From the IMG/VR virus record IMGVR_UViG_3300028391_000004, positions 1 to 48,450 of that record: a DNA stretch of 48,450 bases; one strand, given 5' to 3'. Under the pieces are notes generated by a model, which ran no database searches, was not told where the DNA came from, and saw only the letters and a list, made by a program, of their open reading frames with translations. Of the stretch, positions 1 through 8,964 are shown piece by piece (positions within the stretch are counted from its first letter, which is position 1; each line of letters opens with the position of its first letter). The position numbers and the translations under genes are program-made. This DNA comes from a virus.

Positions 1-3000
1 TCTATCATAGTAAATATCTGCTTGCATTGAACCATTTACATAAACAGTTCCACCAGTATACCAGTTTAGGTACATACTTCTTCCACTTCTCGCATCTAAG
101 TGTAAGTTACCATTTGTTGAAGCAACACTTGCGTATGAACCAGTCCATCTACCGTTACCACCTACTGCAAGATATTCACCCCAACTTTGATTTGGTCCAA
201 ATAATGCTCCACCTCTCATACGAAGTGCTGTATTAGATGTTGAATTAGGGTCTATATAATATCCAGTATCATTTGAATCATAGAAGAGTGGTGCTCTCAT
301 TGAACCTCTAGCTAAACCATATCCACTACGAGTTGCTAATTCCCAAGTTCCGTTGTACATTAACTCTACATAAGAGTTTCTATACATTAAGATAGCCCAC
401 TCATTTTCAATATCATTGTAGATACCTGCTGCGTTTGAATGGTCATGCATAAACACCCAATGGCCATTAATTGAGTATCCACCCCAACCACCTCTAGTAC
501 TTGAGGTTTGAACAGTACCATAGTTACCAGTTACTGTATCTCTACCTACTCTGAATTCCAATGAACTACCATCAGTATAGAAATAAGTACCATTATCATT
601 TGCGTGTCTAATTGCCCAACTTCCACCAGCATCTAATAAACCAATTTCGTTTGAATTAGTTGCGTATAGATAACCCCTAACAGAGTTACCAGAAGTTGTT
701 AACATAATTTGTGATGTAGAAGAACTACCAGAATATAATCTAAATCTAGATGATGAATCAGAATACCAATGCATTCCAGTTGCTTGGTTATATAAACCTT
801 CACCACTATTATCGTTTCTGAACCAGTTTCTTGCGTAGATTTCAGTTGCTCTTAAACCACTATTAAAGTTTGAGAAAGATGCAGGGTCTACATAATATCC
901 AGTATTGTTATAATCATAATAGATTGGTGAACGTACTTGTGAGAATGCATATACAATACCATTTGTATCTACTCTAAATCTTTCAGCTGATGAACCATTC
1001 CATACTCTGAATCTTCTATTAGAATAGTAGTTTACATAAATATCATTTCCGTTATATGCATCAATATGGAAGTTACCACCCATATAAATTCTACCACTTC
1101 CATTAACCGAAGTTAGAGTAGCACCATTTTCAACTTGAATGTTATTTGTTCTAACATTTCTCATTCGAGCATCACCTTGTGAACTACCAAAGTAGTATGC
1201 GGTGTTTTCTCTTTCGTAGAAAATGTTAGCCCTTAAATCATTCATATATGAAGTAGAAGCAAAGTTACCATAGTAACCAGTATTATTTGAATCATAGAAC
1301 ACATCAGCTGCTAGTGATGTTTCGGTTTTATAAATGATAGAATCTCCAGAAAAATCTGATATATTAGTTACACTTGGTGATTTATTTATATATGCCCAAC
1401 TTCTAGAAGGTGTACTATCAGTATAAGTTACAGCTCTAGTAGTTCTAACTCTTGCTTTTACCTGAGTGTAGTATCTTACATCTACATAAACAGGTACATA
1501 TCTAATATCTCCACTAATTGTTACAGGTGAACCAATCGTTACTCTAAAATGATTGTTACCATAGACATTAGCATCAACTAATCTTACTTGATATGCGTTA
1601 TAATATCCCCAAAATACTTGGTATGTCTTTTTAGAACCTCTACCATAATATTGTTCGTGTAATTCTACTTCAAATGTACCAGTACCATTCCAATCGTTCC
1701 AATCCATTGAAATCCTAGCAATTTCAAATCTACGAGCTTGAGTACCACTTGCACTTAATGTTGAGTTGATAGCTATTGTTTTATGAACATCTATTTCATA
1801 ATCATCACCTAAATCAACAGTACCATTTAAGTTTAATGTACCTTGTACAGTTAAGTTATTAAGATTAGTAAGTGAATTAGGGTCAACATAATATCCACTA
1901 TCATTGTAATCATACATTATAGGTGTTCTAACTCTTGCGTTAAAACTACCTACTTCGGCTGAAAGTTGTGCGTTTCTAGCTCCAGTATCACCATAGAATG
2001 TAAATTCTGCACCAGTTCCATCAGGATTAGAATCAGATACTCTAATTTCAGCATCAAATGATGTATTGATGAATCCGATTCTATTACCTGCTAAGGTAAG
2101 AGTATTCATATGAGATTGACCTGCTGGATTTACATAATATCCAGTATTATTGTAATCATAGAATTGAGTACCTCTAACATCAGAACTAAATACTGCTCTA
2201 CTTGAGATTGCTGCTCTAAATGAACCATTATTGATAATCAATAAACCATGGTCATTTAAGTTGTTAGCTCCACCTAATGAACCTGCGTTTGGATGAGACC
2301 AATATAAACCATATGCGTTATTTGTAGCATTACCATCTTGTGCGATAGAATACTGGTCATCCATATTAAAGATAGTTTGTAATCTTGTAGATGTATATGT
2401 ACCAGTGATACCAATACCATAATTAGTCATTCTTATAGTATCGTATATTTCAATTTCGTTTACTCTTGATGTACCATTCGGATTTAGATATCTTGATGTA
2501 GTATCTTTATCATAGAATATAGATGCTCTAACATCACCCTGTCTTAATTCAGTACCACCATTAATGTACATCATCTTGTTGGTATAGAATGAACCTCTAT
2601 CGGTGTACATATGAAGATGTGAAGTATTCATTGCTCCAAAATCAACATATCCACTATTTGATTGTATTCTTAATGCGTTACTATCACCACCTTCAATGTA
2701 TGGATATCTTTGGTCAGTTAAGTTATGAACATATGAAGCATTATTAGTATAACTACCATGTAATCTTAATCTACCAAGACTCTGCTCTGATTTGTAAAGT
2801 TTTAATCCACAATAATGAGTTACACCCACATTTGATGAATAATTAAAAAGAAGTACTGGTCTAGCGTATTGAGCATCTGCATGGAATCCTGTACCTTTTA
2901 TTTTTCCAGTTACTTTATACCAACCATTTGTATTAGAGTTAGTATCAAATTGATTTCCACCAGAACCCCAATATCTTTTAGAGTTACCATATGATGATTT

Positions 3001-4370
3001 ATTTCTATCATACATTGTCCAACCCATATATAATCTTTGGTTGCTATCACCACCATCAATTACTTTAACCCAAACTTCAAAAGTATATTGAGATTCTTTA
3101 TCAATCTTAATATATCTACCATCATCAAATCCTAAATAACCAGTAACTTTAAATGCTCCTTCTGCCGGTGCAGTACTATCATCTACTTTAGTTACCTTAG
3201 TTGATGTTGTACCAAGTTGTGCTCTTACTTCAGCATCAGTCATTGAATCAGTAATATTGTAGAATGAACCATTCTCAATATTTGCTACATAATTTTCAAG
3301 ATTACCACCAGTAAGAACGTTGTATCCACCAACAGTTAATCCGTTAAATACAGAAGTTCCAGCAGGATTTGCGTAATAGTTTGTATCATTTCTATCATAC
3401 ATTATAGGAACATCAAGTCTAGAATTAATCAGAACTTGTCCATCTCCTCTAATGATTTGATTCCATGTACCACCTAAACCACCATCTCTGAATGAAATAT
3501 CTTCACCACCTGATGTTGCTATAATTAAATGAGCATCGTTTGTATCAGTTGCTTGAAGATATCCTCTTTGATTTCCAGCTGATGTGTATAAATAAATTGG
3601 TGCTCCACTTTCTAATCTTAACTGATTATTAATTTCAGTACGATACATTTGTGTAGTACCATCTCCATGAAAGTAATATCCACTATTATTTGAATCATAG
3701 AAAATAGGTGCTCTGGATGATGCGGATGACCAACTATTACCTGATGTATCTACTCTGAATCTAAATGTAGTACCTTGAGTAAATTGTAAATTACCCGATG
3801 AATTACTCATATTATCAGGAGATTCATAGATTCTCCAATCATTACCATTTAACCATTGGATACCTTCACTAGCACCAGGATCATTTATTGTAATATGATT
3901 AACATTACTTAAAGTACCATTATTCATATTGATATTCAACATCGAAGATGTTCCAGCTGGGTCTACATATCTTCCCGTATTATTTGTATCATAAAAGATT
4001 GGTGCACGAACACTATCATTAAATTGTCCTAAACCAGCAGCTGAGATACTAGCAGCATTACCACTACCCACTCTTCTGAATATCCAACCTCTATTAGAAG
4101 TGTTACTCATTGTAAAGTATGTAGCCCAATCACCAGTTACACCACCATGTGTTCCTAAACTTGTACCTGTGAATAAAATACCATAAGTAGGTTCACCTGC
4201 TGAATATCCTCCATATAAAGATATACCATCTCTTGTTCCACTACTACTATTGTTTATACCAAAGTGATTAACATTGAGATTATTTAAATTTGATGTAGAT
4301 GCGAAATCACCATAATATCCAGTATCATTTACATCATTAAATCTACTAGCCCAAAATTCACCAGTTGAAT
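1..4370 (-). repeat. YD-x-N-x-TGYYVDP fibre repeats, 11 complete and one cut by the edge
   Basis: The motifs include FNDVNDTGYYGDFASTSN, FYDTNNTGRYVDPAGTSS, FYDSNNSGYYFHGDGTTQ, MYDRNDTNYYANPAGTSV, FYDYNNTGYYVNPAGQSH, MYDYNDSGYYVDPNSLTN and FYDSNDTGYYIDPNSTSN. Spacing varies from about 75 to 230 residues, with different beta-rich inserts between copies. This motif family is common in large phage fibres. Confidence 0.88.
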
Positions 4371-7300
4371 AAAGAATTTTATTATTTCTTACTCTTAGGT
4401 AAGTACCATCGGTCATATACCAACCACCACCCCATCCGAATCCAAGTTCTTCATCTTTAAGGAATGTTGATGTACCTCTACCAATTACAATAGCATCGTT
4501 ATTATTTTTTAACTGAATTGAACCATCGATATGTAGTACATTATTAGTATTTGAACCTACTATTGGAGTATTATCGTTTATAGTATATGTTGGTGATGCA
4601 TCTCCAACAATTAATTGTCCTTCAGTATATGTTTGAGTACTCGAATCCCCTAATTCTACTTTATCTGGGTCAGTACCTTCATCCATTCTTATGATATTTC
4701 TACCACCAGCTACTAATTGTAAATCATCTCCTCTAAATCTAACATAAGTGTTATCATCACCATTATGTCTAATATATTCGTTTACTCTTAACTGAGAGAA
4801 TACTACTGAATCGGATGTACGAACATTTTGATTCATTGCGTACAATTCGTTTGCACCATGACCAGTATTTACAGTTGCGAATGTTACTGCGTCAGTTGTA
4901 CGAACATTTTGATTCATTAGATAAACCTCAGTTGTACCTTGTCCAGTGTTGATATTTGCAGCAGTTATTGTACCATTAAAGTCTACTTGGCTATTTGCAT
5001 AAGAATAGCTAAATACTTCTGTATTTGTTCCGGCTTCCCTTCTAAAGAAAGTAATTCGGTCAGAACCCTCACCACTAATAAATGCAGGTGAATTATCTCC
5101 ATTATAAGAAATACCACCACCATATGTTGCAGATTGTCCTACATAAAGATAACCTGTACCTTGACCACTACCATAAGCCTCAAATCCAGCACGATATGAA
5201 TCTCCTGCTAGTACTTGAATAGCAGTATTTGATTGTTTAGATGTAGTTCCTGCTACAATATTTCCAAGAGCCTCTAAATGAGAATCAGCAATCCAACTAT
5301 CTCTACTTTCATTCCAAATAAATTGTTTAGTTGCTGATGAACCTCTTAAAACTTCAATACCAGCATTCTCCGATGGAGTACCTGATGTAAAGTTTGAATT
5401 AAGAGTAATAATATTATCTGCTAACTGAATAGTTTCGGTATTCACAATTGTTTGAGTACCTGTTACATTCAGATTACCTGTTATGTTTAGAGTTGTTCCA
5501 TCAAAAGTAAGATTACTTTCAACAGTTCCGTTTGGTGCTGAGCCATTAAGTGTAATTACACCATTATTAGTAGTACCAGTTAATGCTAATAAACCAGAAG
5601 AACCTCCACTACCAGAAGTACCACTAGAACCAGAAGAACCTGATGTTCCTCCAGAACCACTTGTACCCCCAGAACCACTTGTTCCTCCAGAGCCGGATGT
5701 ACCTCCACTACCTGAAGTTCCACTACTTCCACTTGAACCAGATGTACCACCACTACCAGCAGTACCAGATGAACCAGAAGAACCTGATGTTCCTCCACTT
5801 CCCCCAGTTCCAGAAGTTCCACTACTTCCAGCTGAACCACTCGTTCCTCCACTACCTGATGTACCAGATGAACCAGATGAACCTCCACTTCCTGATGTTC
5901 CACCACTTCCACTTGTTCCACTTGAACCAGAAGAACCTGATGTTCCATCATCTCCATCTACACCTTGTTCTCCATCAGCACCAGTTGCTCCACTTGTACC
6001 TGATGAACCTCCACTACCTGCAGTACCTGATGAACCACCACTACCACTTGTTCCAGAACTTCCACTTGAACCCGATGAACCAGAAGAACCTGATGTTCCT
6101 CCACTACCACTCGTTCCACTTGAACCCGATGAACCAGATGTACCCGGCGTACCACCCTCACCAGCAGCACCATCTCTACCAGATGTACCACTACTTCCAG
6201 ATGTACCAGATGAACCAGATGAACCCGATGTTCCATCTTCACCAGATGTACCACTTGAGCCGGATGAACCAGATGAACCACTTGAACCAGAAGTTCCTCC
6301 ACTACCAGAAGTACCAGGTGTACCACCTTCACCAGCAGCACCATCTTCACCTGAAGAACCAGATGAACCAGATGTACCACTTGAACCAGAAGTTCCTCCA
6401 CTTCCTGATGTACCATCAGTACCATCTACACCAGATGTACCATCATCACCATCAGCACCATCAACACCATCAGCTCCATCGTTACCTGATGAACCAGATG
6501 AACCACTTGAACCAGAGGTTCCACCAGAACCACTACTTCCTCCACTTCCGCTTGTTCCACCACTTCCGCTTGTTCCTCCAGAACCAGAAGTTCCACCACT
6601 TCCACTTGTTCCACCACTTCCAGATGTACCAGAAGAACCTGATGTTCCACCAGAACCACTTGTTCCACCAGAACCACTTGTTCCACCACTACCTGAGGTT
6701 CCTTCAGAACCATCAGTACCAGAACTACCACCAGAACCACTTGTCCCTCCAGAACCAGAAGTACCTGAAGAACCAGAAGTTCCTCCAGTTCCAGCAGTTC
6801 CACTTGAACCTGAAGAACCAGATGTACCTCCACTACCGGAAGTACCACTTGTACCCGATGTACCAGCAGTACCAGCTGCAGGTTCCCATCCACCAGCAGT
6901 ATAACGATAAATGTTAGTATCTGAAGTGTTATAATATAATTGTCCAACTACACCACCAGAAGGTGCTGAATTAAAGACTGGAATTACTACCGAATCTTTA
7001 ATTAATACTGAACCTGTAAATTGGTGTGTATCGGTTGATTCATCACCAAACACATTCGAACCCGATGCGTAAATTACTGATGATGAAATAAATGTTGTTA
7101 ATAATTCTTGAGAAGTTATTCTTCCCGCTACTGATAAATTATTACCAATAGTTAAATTGTTTTGTATATCTGCTGAACCTGTTACTGTTAAATCGGTTCC
7201 TACTTGTGCAGTTGCTTTGAATATACTACTACCAGTTACGATAAGATAATCCCTTACAGTTACACCAGCTTCTACTCTTAAACCACCATCAGGTGAAATT

Positions 7301-7767
7301 ATAGCTTCTACTGAACCTGATTTTAATCTATCTATATCACCTAATGCATCAGCTGGGATGTTGTATAATCCACCACCATCACCTCTATATATCGATGCTG
7401 ACATTTCACCTTCAATATCAATATCTCCAGTTGATGTTACATTACCATCTATGTTTGTAGGTACATTTACTTCGAATGAAGTACCATTTAAAACTGATGC
7501 GGTTGCTGAACCTTCAGCTATTCTACCAATATCACCAGTAAGTGCAGTAGTTGGAATACTTTCTAATTGAGAACCATCTCCTTTGAATGAACCAGTAAAA
7601 GAACCAGTAAATGATGATGCAGTTATTCCGCTTTCAACATTCAAAGACGTATTAATATCAACCGATGAGGTTGATATGTTTAATTGTTCTACACCTTGAA
7701 CATCAATCGAAAGTAAACTTTGACTGACCTGATTGATTCCGTTTGGGTTCTTTCCTCCGTATTCCAT
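1..7767 (-). CDS. Giant tail-fibre-like protein, partial (at least 2589 aa; C-terminus beyond left edge)
   Basis: My own translation from ATG 7767 (MEYGGKNPNGINQVSQSLLS) runs to position 1 with no stop that I saw, so the gene is complete at its 5' end and cut by the window. Parts in order: fibre start and two shaft repeats (FTGSFKGDGSQLESIPTTAL); a block with GSNVFGDESTDTHQFTGSVL like that in the 3720-residue fibre; a QLYYNTSDTNIYRYTAGGW link; a collagen-like tract (about 300-728); TIQLADNIITLNSNFTSG and beta-rich fibre modules; eleven complete YD-x-N-[ND]-TGYYVDP repeats; a carbohydrate-binding-module-like insert (about 1530-1660). It ends at the edge in a twelfth repeat (DIYYDR). A C-terminal self-cleaving chaperone domain is common after such repeats but is not in view. 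It is probably a receptor-binding fibre. Confidence 0.9.
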   Translation of the reverse strand, partial: MEYGGKNPNGINQVSQSLLSIDVQGVEQLNISTSSVDINTSLNVESGITASSFTGSFTGSFKGDGSQLESIPTTALTGDIGRIAEGSATASVLNGTSFEVNVPTNIDGNVTSTGDIDIEGEMSASIYRGDGGGLYNIPADALGDIDRLKSGSVEAIISPDGGLRVEAGVTVRDYLIVTGSSIFKATAQVGTDLTVTGSADIQNNLTIGNNLSVAGRITSQELLTTFISSSVIYASGSNVFGDESTDTHQFTGSVLIKDSVVIPVFNSAPSGGVVGQLYYNTSDTNIYRYTAGGWEPAAGTAGTSGTSGTSGSGGTSGSSGSSGTAGTGGTSGSSGTSGSGGTSGSGGSSGTDGSEGTSGSGGTSGSGGTSGSGGTSGSSGTSGSGGTSGSGGTSGSGGTSGSGGTSGSGGSSGSGGTSGSSGSSGSSGNDGADGVDGADGDDGTSGVDGTDGTSGSGGTSGSSGTSGSSGSSGEDGAAGEGGTPGTSGSGGTSGSSGSSGSSGSSGTSGEDGTSGSSGSSGTSGSSGTSGRDGAAGEGGTPGTSGSSGSSGTSGSGGTSGSSGSSGSSGSSGTSGSGGSSGTAGSGGSSGTSGATGADGEQGVDGDDGTSGSSGSSGTSGSGGTSGSGGSSGSSGTSGSGGTSGSAGSSGTSGTGGSGGTSGSSGSSGTAGSGGTSGSSGSSGTSGSGGTSGSGGTSGSGGTSGSGGTSGSSGSSGTSGSGGSSGLLALTGTTNNGVITLNGSAPNGTVESNLTFDGTTLNITGNLNVTGTQTIVNTETIQLADNIITLNSNFTSGTPSENAGIEVLRGSSATKQFIWNESRDSWIADSHLEALGNIVAGTTSKQSNTAIQVLAGDSYRAGFEAYGSGQGTGYLYVGQSATYGGGISYNGDNSPAFISGEGSDRITFFRREAGTNTEVFSYSYANSQVDFNGTITAANINTGQGTTEVYLMNQNVRTTDAVTFATVNTGHGANELYAMNQNVRTSDSVVFSQLRVNEYIRHNGDDNTYVRFRGDDLQLVAGGRNIIRMDEGTDPDKVELGDSSTQTYTEGQLIVGDASPTYTINDNTPIVGSNTNNVLHIDGSIQLKNNNDAIVIGRGTSTFLKDEELGFGWGGGWYMTDGTYLRVRNNKILYSTGEFWASRFNDVNDTGYYGDFASTSNLNNLNVNHFGINNSSSGTRDGISLYGGYSAGEPTYGILFTGTSLGTHGGVTGDWATYFTMSNTSNRGWIFRRVGSGNAASISAAGLGQFNDSVRAPIFYDTNNTGRYVDPAGTSSMLNINMNNGTLSNVNHITINDPGASEGIQWLNGNDWRIYESPDNMSNSSGNLQFTQGTTFRFRVDTSGNSWSSASSRAPIFYDSNNSGYYFHGDGTTQMYRTEINNQLRLESGAPIYLYTSAGNQRGYLQATDTNDAHLIIATSGGEDISFRDGGLGGTWNQIIRGDGQVLINSRLDVPIMYDRNDTNYYANPAGTSVFNGLTVGGYNVLTGGNLENYVANIENGSFYNITDSMTDAEVRAQLGTTSTKVTKVDDSTAPAEGAFKVTGYLGFDDGRYIKIDKESQYTFEVWVKVIDGGDSNQRLYMGWTMYDRNKSSYGNSKRYWGSGGNQFDTNSNTNGWYKVTGKIKGTGFHADAQYARPVLLFNYSSNVGVTHYCGLKLYKSEQSLGRLRLHGSYTNNASYVHNLTDQRYPYIEGGDSNALRIQSNSGYVDFGAMNTSHLHMYTDRGSFYTNKMMYINGGTELRQGDVRASIFYDKDTTSRYLNPNGTSRVNEIEIYDTIRMTNYGIGITGTYTSTRLQTIFNMDDQYSIAQDGNATNNAYGLYWSHPNAGSLGGANNLNDHGLLIINNGSFRAAISSRAVFSSDVRGTQFYDYNNTGYYVNPAGQSHMNTLTLAGNRIGFINTSFDAEIRVSDSNPDGTGAEFTFYGDTGARNAQLSAEVGSFNARVRTPIMYDYNDSGYYVDPNSLTNLNNLTVQGTLNLNGTVDLGDDYEIDVHKTIAINSTLSASGTQARRFEIARISMDWNDWNGTGTFEVELHEQYYGRGSKKTYQVFWGYYNAYQVRLVDANVYGNNHFRVTIGSPVTISGDIRYVPVYVDVRYYTQVKARVRTTRAVTYTDSTPSRSWAYINKSPSVTNISDFSGDSIIYKTETSLAADVFYDSNNTGYYGNFASTSYMNDLRANIFYERENTAYYFGSSQGDARMRNVRTNNIQVENGATLTSVNGSGRIYMGGNFHIDAYNGNDIYVNYYSNRRFRVWNGSSAERFRVDTNGIVYAFSQVRSPIYYDYNNTGYYVDPASFSNFNSGLRATEIYARNWFRNDNSGEGLYNQATGMHWYSDSSSRFRLYSGSSSTSQIMLTTSGNSVRGYLYATNSNEIGLLDAGGSWAIRHANDNGTYFYTDGSSLEFRVGRDTVTGNYGTVQTSSTRGGWGGYSINGHWVFMHDHSNAAGIYNDIENEWAILMYRNSYVELMYNGTWELATRSGYGLARGSMRAPLFYDSNDTGYYIDPNSTSNTALRMRGGALFGPNQSWGEYLAVGGNGRWTGSYASVASTNGNLHLDARSGRSMYLNWYTGGTVYVNGSMQADIYYDR
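2790..3180 (-). other. Carbohydrate-binding-module-like insert in the left-edge fibre
   Basis: Between two YYVDP-type repeats the protein reads YIKIDKESQYTFEVWVKVID, then QRLYMGWTMYDRNKSSYGNS, NTNGWYKVTGKIKGTG and YARPVLLFNYSSN. The order of a strand with EVWVK, a W/Y-rich middle and GWYKVTG fits a jelly-roll module like those in CBM-type and F5/8-type domains. This is a visual fold guess, so the specific sugar-binding family is uncertain. Confidence 0.5.
5584..6867 (-). repeat. Collagen-like tract (Gly-X-Y) of the left-edge fibre
   Basis: About 428 residues of Gly-X-Y, with more GSG and GGT than the tract in the 3720-residue protein. Acidic interruptions include NDGADGVDGADGDDG and EDGAAGEGGTPG (the latter nearly repeated as RDGAAGEGGTPG). 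Confidence 0.92.
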
Positions 7768-7777
7768 TAACCTCTAT

Positions 7778-8110
7778 TTATGATATCTCTAATACTGATA
7801 AAATAACATCTGCTGAATTATCAACATTTGATGTTACAGTTATCGAATCACTTGCTTCTAAAACTACTTTTTGGTCACCACCAACTAAAACTGCCGATGA
7901 ACCATTTGGTATAACTGCTCCTTTTACTAAATATTTAGTAACTCCAGCAGAACTATCAGTTATTTGTACATCTACATAAATATTTGTAGATATAATATTA
8001 GCTACATTTACACCAATAACAGTAGTTGCTGTAGCAGCTGGTGTTGTGTAAACACCTAAACCACCTGTTCCTGCAGGTCCTTTTATACTATTTTTAAATA
8101 CATTTGCCAT
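7778..8110 (-). CDS. Small beta-sandwich virion protein, 110 aa
   Basis: The protein reads GPAGTGGLGVYTTPAATATT, then ANIISTNIYVDVQITDSSAG, TKYLVKGAVIPNGSSAVLVG and a final SADVILSVLEIS. This pattern (VYT-P, a hydrophobic strand ending in an N/T-rich turn, YLVK-x-A-x-IP-x-GSS-x2-L, VLEA-x-D, LSVLE) is a small beta-sandwich family that I recall from many marine phage genomes, usually next to fibre or baseplate genes and annotated as hypothetical or structural. The 286-residue protein appears to contain the same fold in split form. The stop lies 10 bases before the next ATG. A decoration or connector protein is the likely role, without direct evidence. Confidence 0.8.
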   Translation of the reverse strand: MANVFKNSIKGPAGTGGLGVYTTPAATATTVIGVNVANIISTNIYVDVQITDSSAGVTKYLVKGAVIPNGSSAVLVGGDQKVVLEASDSITVTSNVDNSADVILSVLEIS

Positions 8111-8114
8111 ATCT

Positions 8115-8447
8115 TTATCCTAATGCTATTGAAAATGCCAACGCAGAATCTAATACATCTACACCTTCAACTGTAAATGCGTTTCCATTTGTTACATTTA
8201 TTGAACCACTTATTTGAACTGAACCACTATTGATGATATTTATTCCACCATCAGTATTTTCCGTACCAACATTTAATGTCTGTCTAACAACTAAATCCGT
8301 AAATTCAGCTTGTTGAACAGTAATATCTCCAATAAATGAACCACTAAGTGAACCAGTAAACGAACCAGTAAACGAACCACTCAAATCAGCATATGCCGAT
8401 GGAGCTTGTGTAATCGAACCGGAAAAACTGGGTTGGTCTATTCTCAT
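8115..8447 (-). CDS. Small fibre-like protein, 110 aa
   Basis: Residues about 20-42 contain DLSGSFTGSFTGSLSGSFIG, the same Ser/Gly/Phe-rich repeat that opens the shaft of the two giant fibres (FTGSFTGSFKGDGSQL in the left-edge fibre, GSFSGSFAGDGSQL in the 3720-residue fibre). A beta-rich remainder follows (VVRQTLNVGTENTDGGINII, then SVQISGSINVTNG). It ends in VDVLDSALAFSIALG. It therefore looks like a free-standing piece of fibre shaft with its own C-terminal cap. The function is unknown; it may be a short fibre or an adaptor to the larger fibre encoded downstream. Confidence 0.75.
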   Translation of the reverse strand: MRIDQPSFSGSITQAPSAYADLSGSFTGSFTGSLSGSFIGDITVQQAEFTDLVVRQTLNVGTENTDGGINIINSGSVQISGSINVTNGNAFTVEGVDVLDSALAFSIALG

Positions 8448-8499
8448 GTGATAATTACCTTTTCTTTGATATAAATATTAAATAAATATCTTTTAACTT

Positions 8500-8958
8500 C
8501 TAAGAAGGTTTGTTTGGCCAAGTAATATCGTATGGGTCTGATTGTGTTGTTACATCTCTTAGTGATTGTCTGTAAGTTTGCCAATCGGTTAGTGATGAAC
8601 CTGTTATTGGTGAATCTTGAAATTGTGTCCAATCTGACTCCGATAATAAAGTATTTCTCGTACTTCTTATTTCTGACCATTTGATTTCCTTTCTTTTGTT
8701 TATTGTTTCAGTATCCGCATCAGTTATTTCATATGTTTGTATATAAACCGAACCAGATAAAGTAGGTGTAACTTCAGTTACATCCTTTGTATCATCAGTA
8801 TCGTACCCACTACTTTTCAACTCAACTGGATATACATTGTATGATTGTAATAAATCATTACTTATCGTTGTTGGAAAACTAATGGTAGGATTCTCATTCT
8901 TTAATATTTGAATGGAATATGGATAAATTATTGTTGAACCTGAAACTTTTAAGTACAT
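8500..8958 (-). CDS. Tail-fibre assembly chaperone-like protein, 152 aa
   Basis: The C-terminal half (residues about 90-152) carries the signature of the phage tail assembly chaperone family (Pfam Phage_tail_APC): KWSEIRSTRNTLLSESDWTQ, then DSPITGSSLTDWQTYRQSLR, DVTTQ and a final ITWPNKPS. The conserved R-x2-RN/D-x-LL-x-ES/TDWTQ, W-x2-YRQ-x-LRD and WP-x-KP elements are all present. The N-terminal half (MYLKVSGSTIIYPYSIQILK) is shorter and more variable, as in the family. Related proteins help fold or trimerise tail fibres, or are small fibre-linked virion parts. Its place between an LRR protein and the next fibre genes fits. The downstream gap of 52 bases ends in an AAGG motif before the next ATG. 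Confidence 0.85.
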   Translation of the reverse strand: MYLKVSGSTIIYPYSIQILKNENPTISFPTTISNDLLQSYNVYPVELKSSGYDTDDTKDVTEVTPTLSGSVYIQTYEITDADTETINKRKEIKWSEIRSTRNTLLSESDWTQFQDSPITGSSLTDWQTYRQSLRDVTTQSDPYDITWPNKPS

Positions 8959-8964
8959 ATCTTT

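Noticed and set aside
27-236. Short plus-strand frame at the left edge
   Set aside because: It is antisense to the open frame of the left-edge fibre and has His/Leu/Gln-rich shadow composition.
5483-6904. Long plus-strand reading frame rich in Pro/Glu/Val/Leu (PEEPDVPPLP type)
   Set aside because: It is exactly antisense to the Gly-X-Y tract of the left-edge fibre. A three-base period with few stop-forming triplets keeps several frames open on both strands.
8444-8680. Minus-strand 78-residue frame overlapping the chaperone gene
   Set aside because: It overlaps the well-supported chaperone-like gene in another frame and has no recognisable content.
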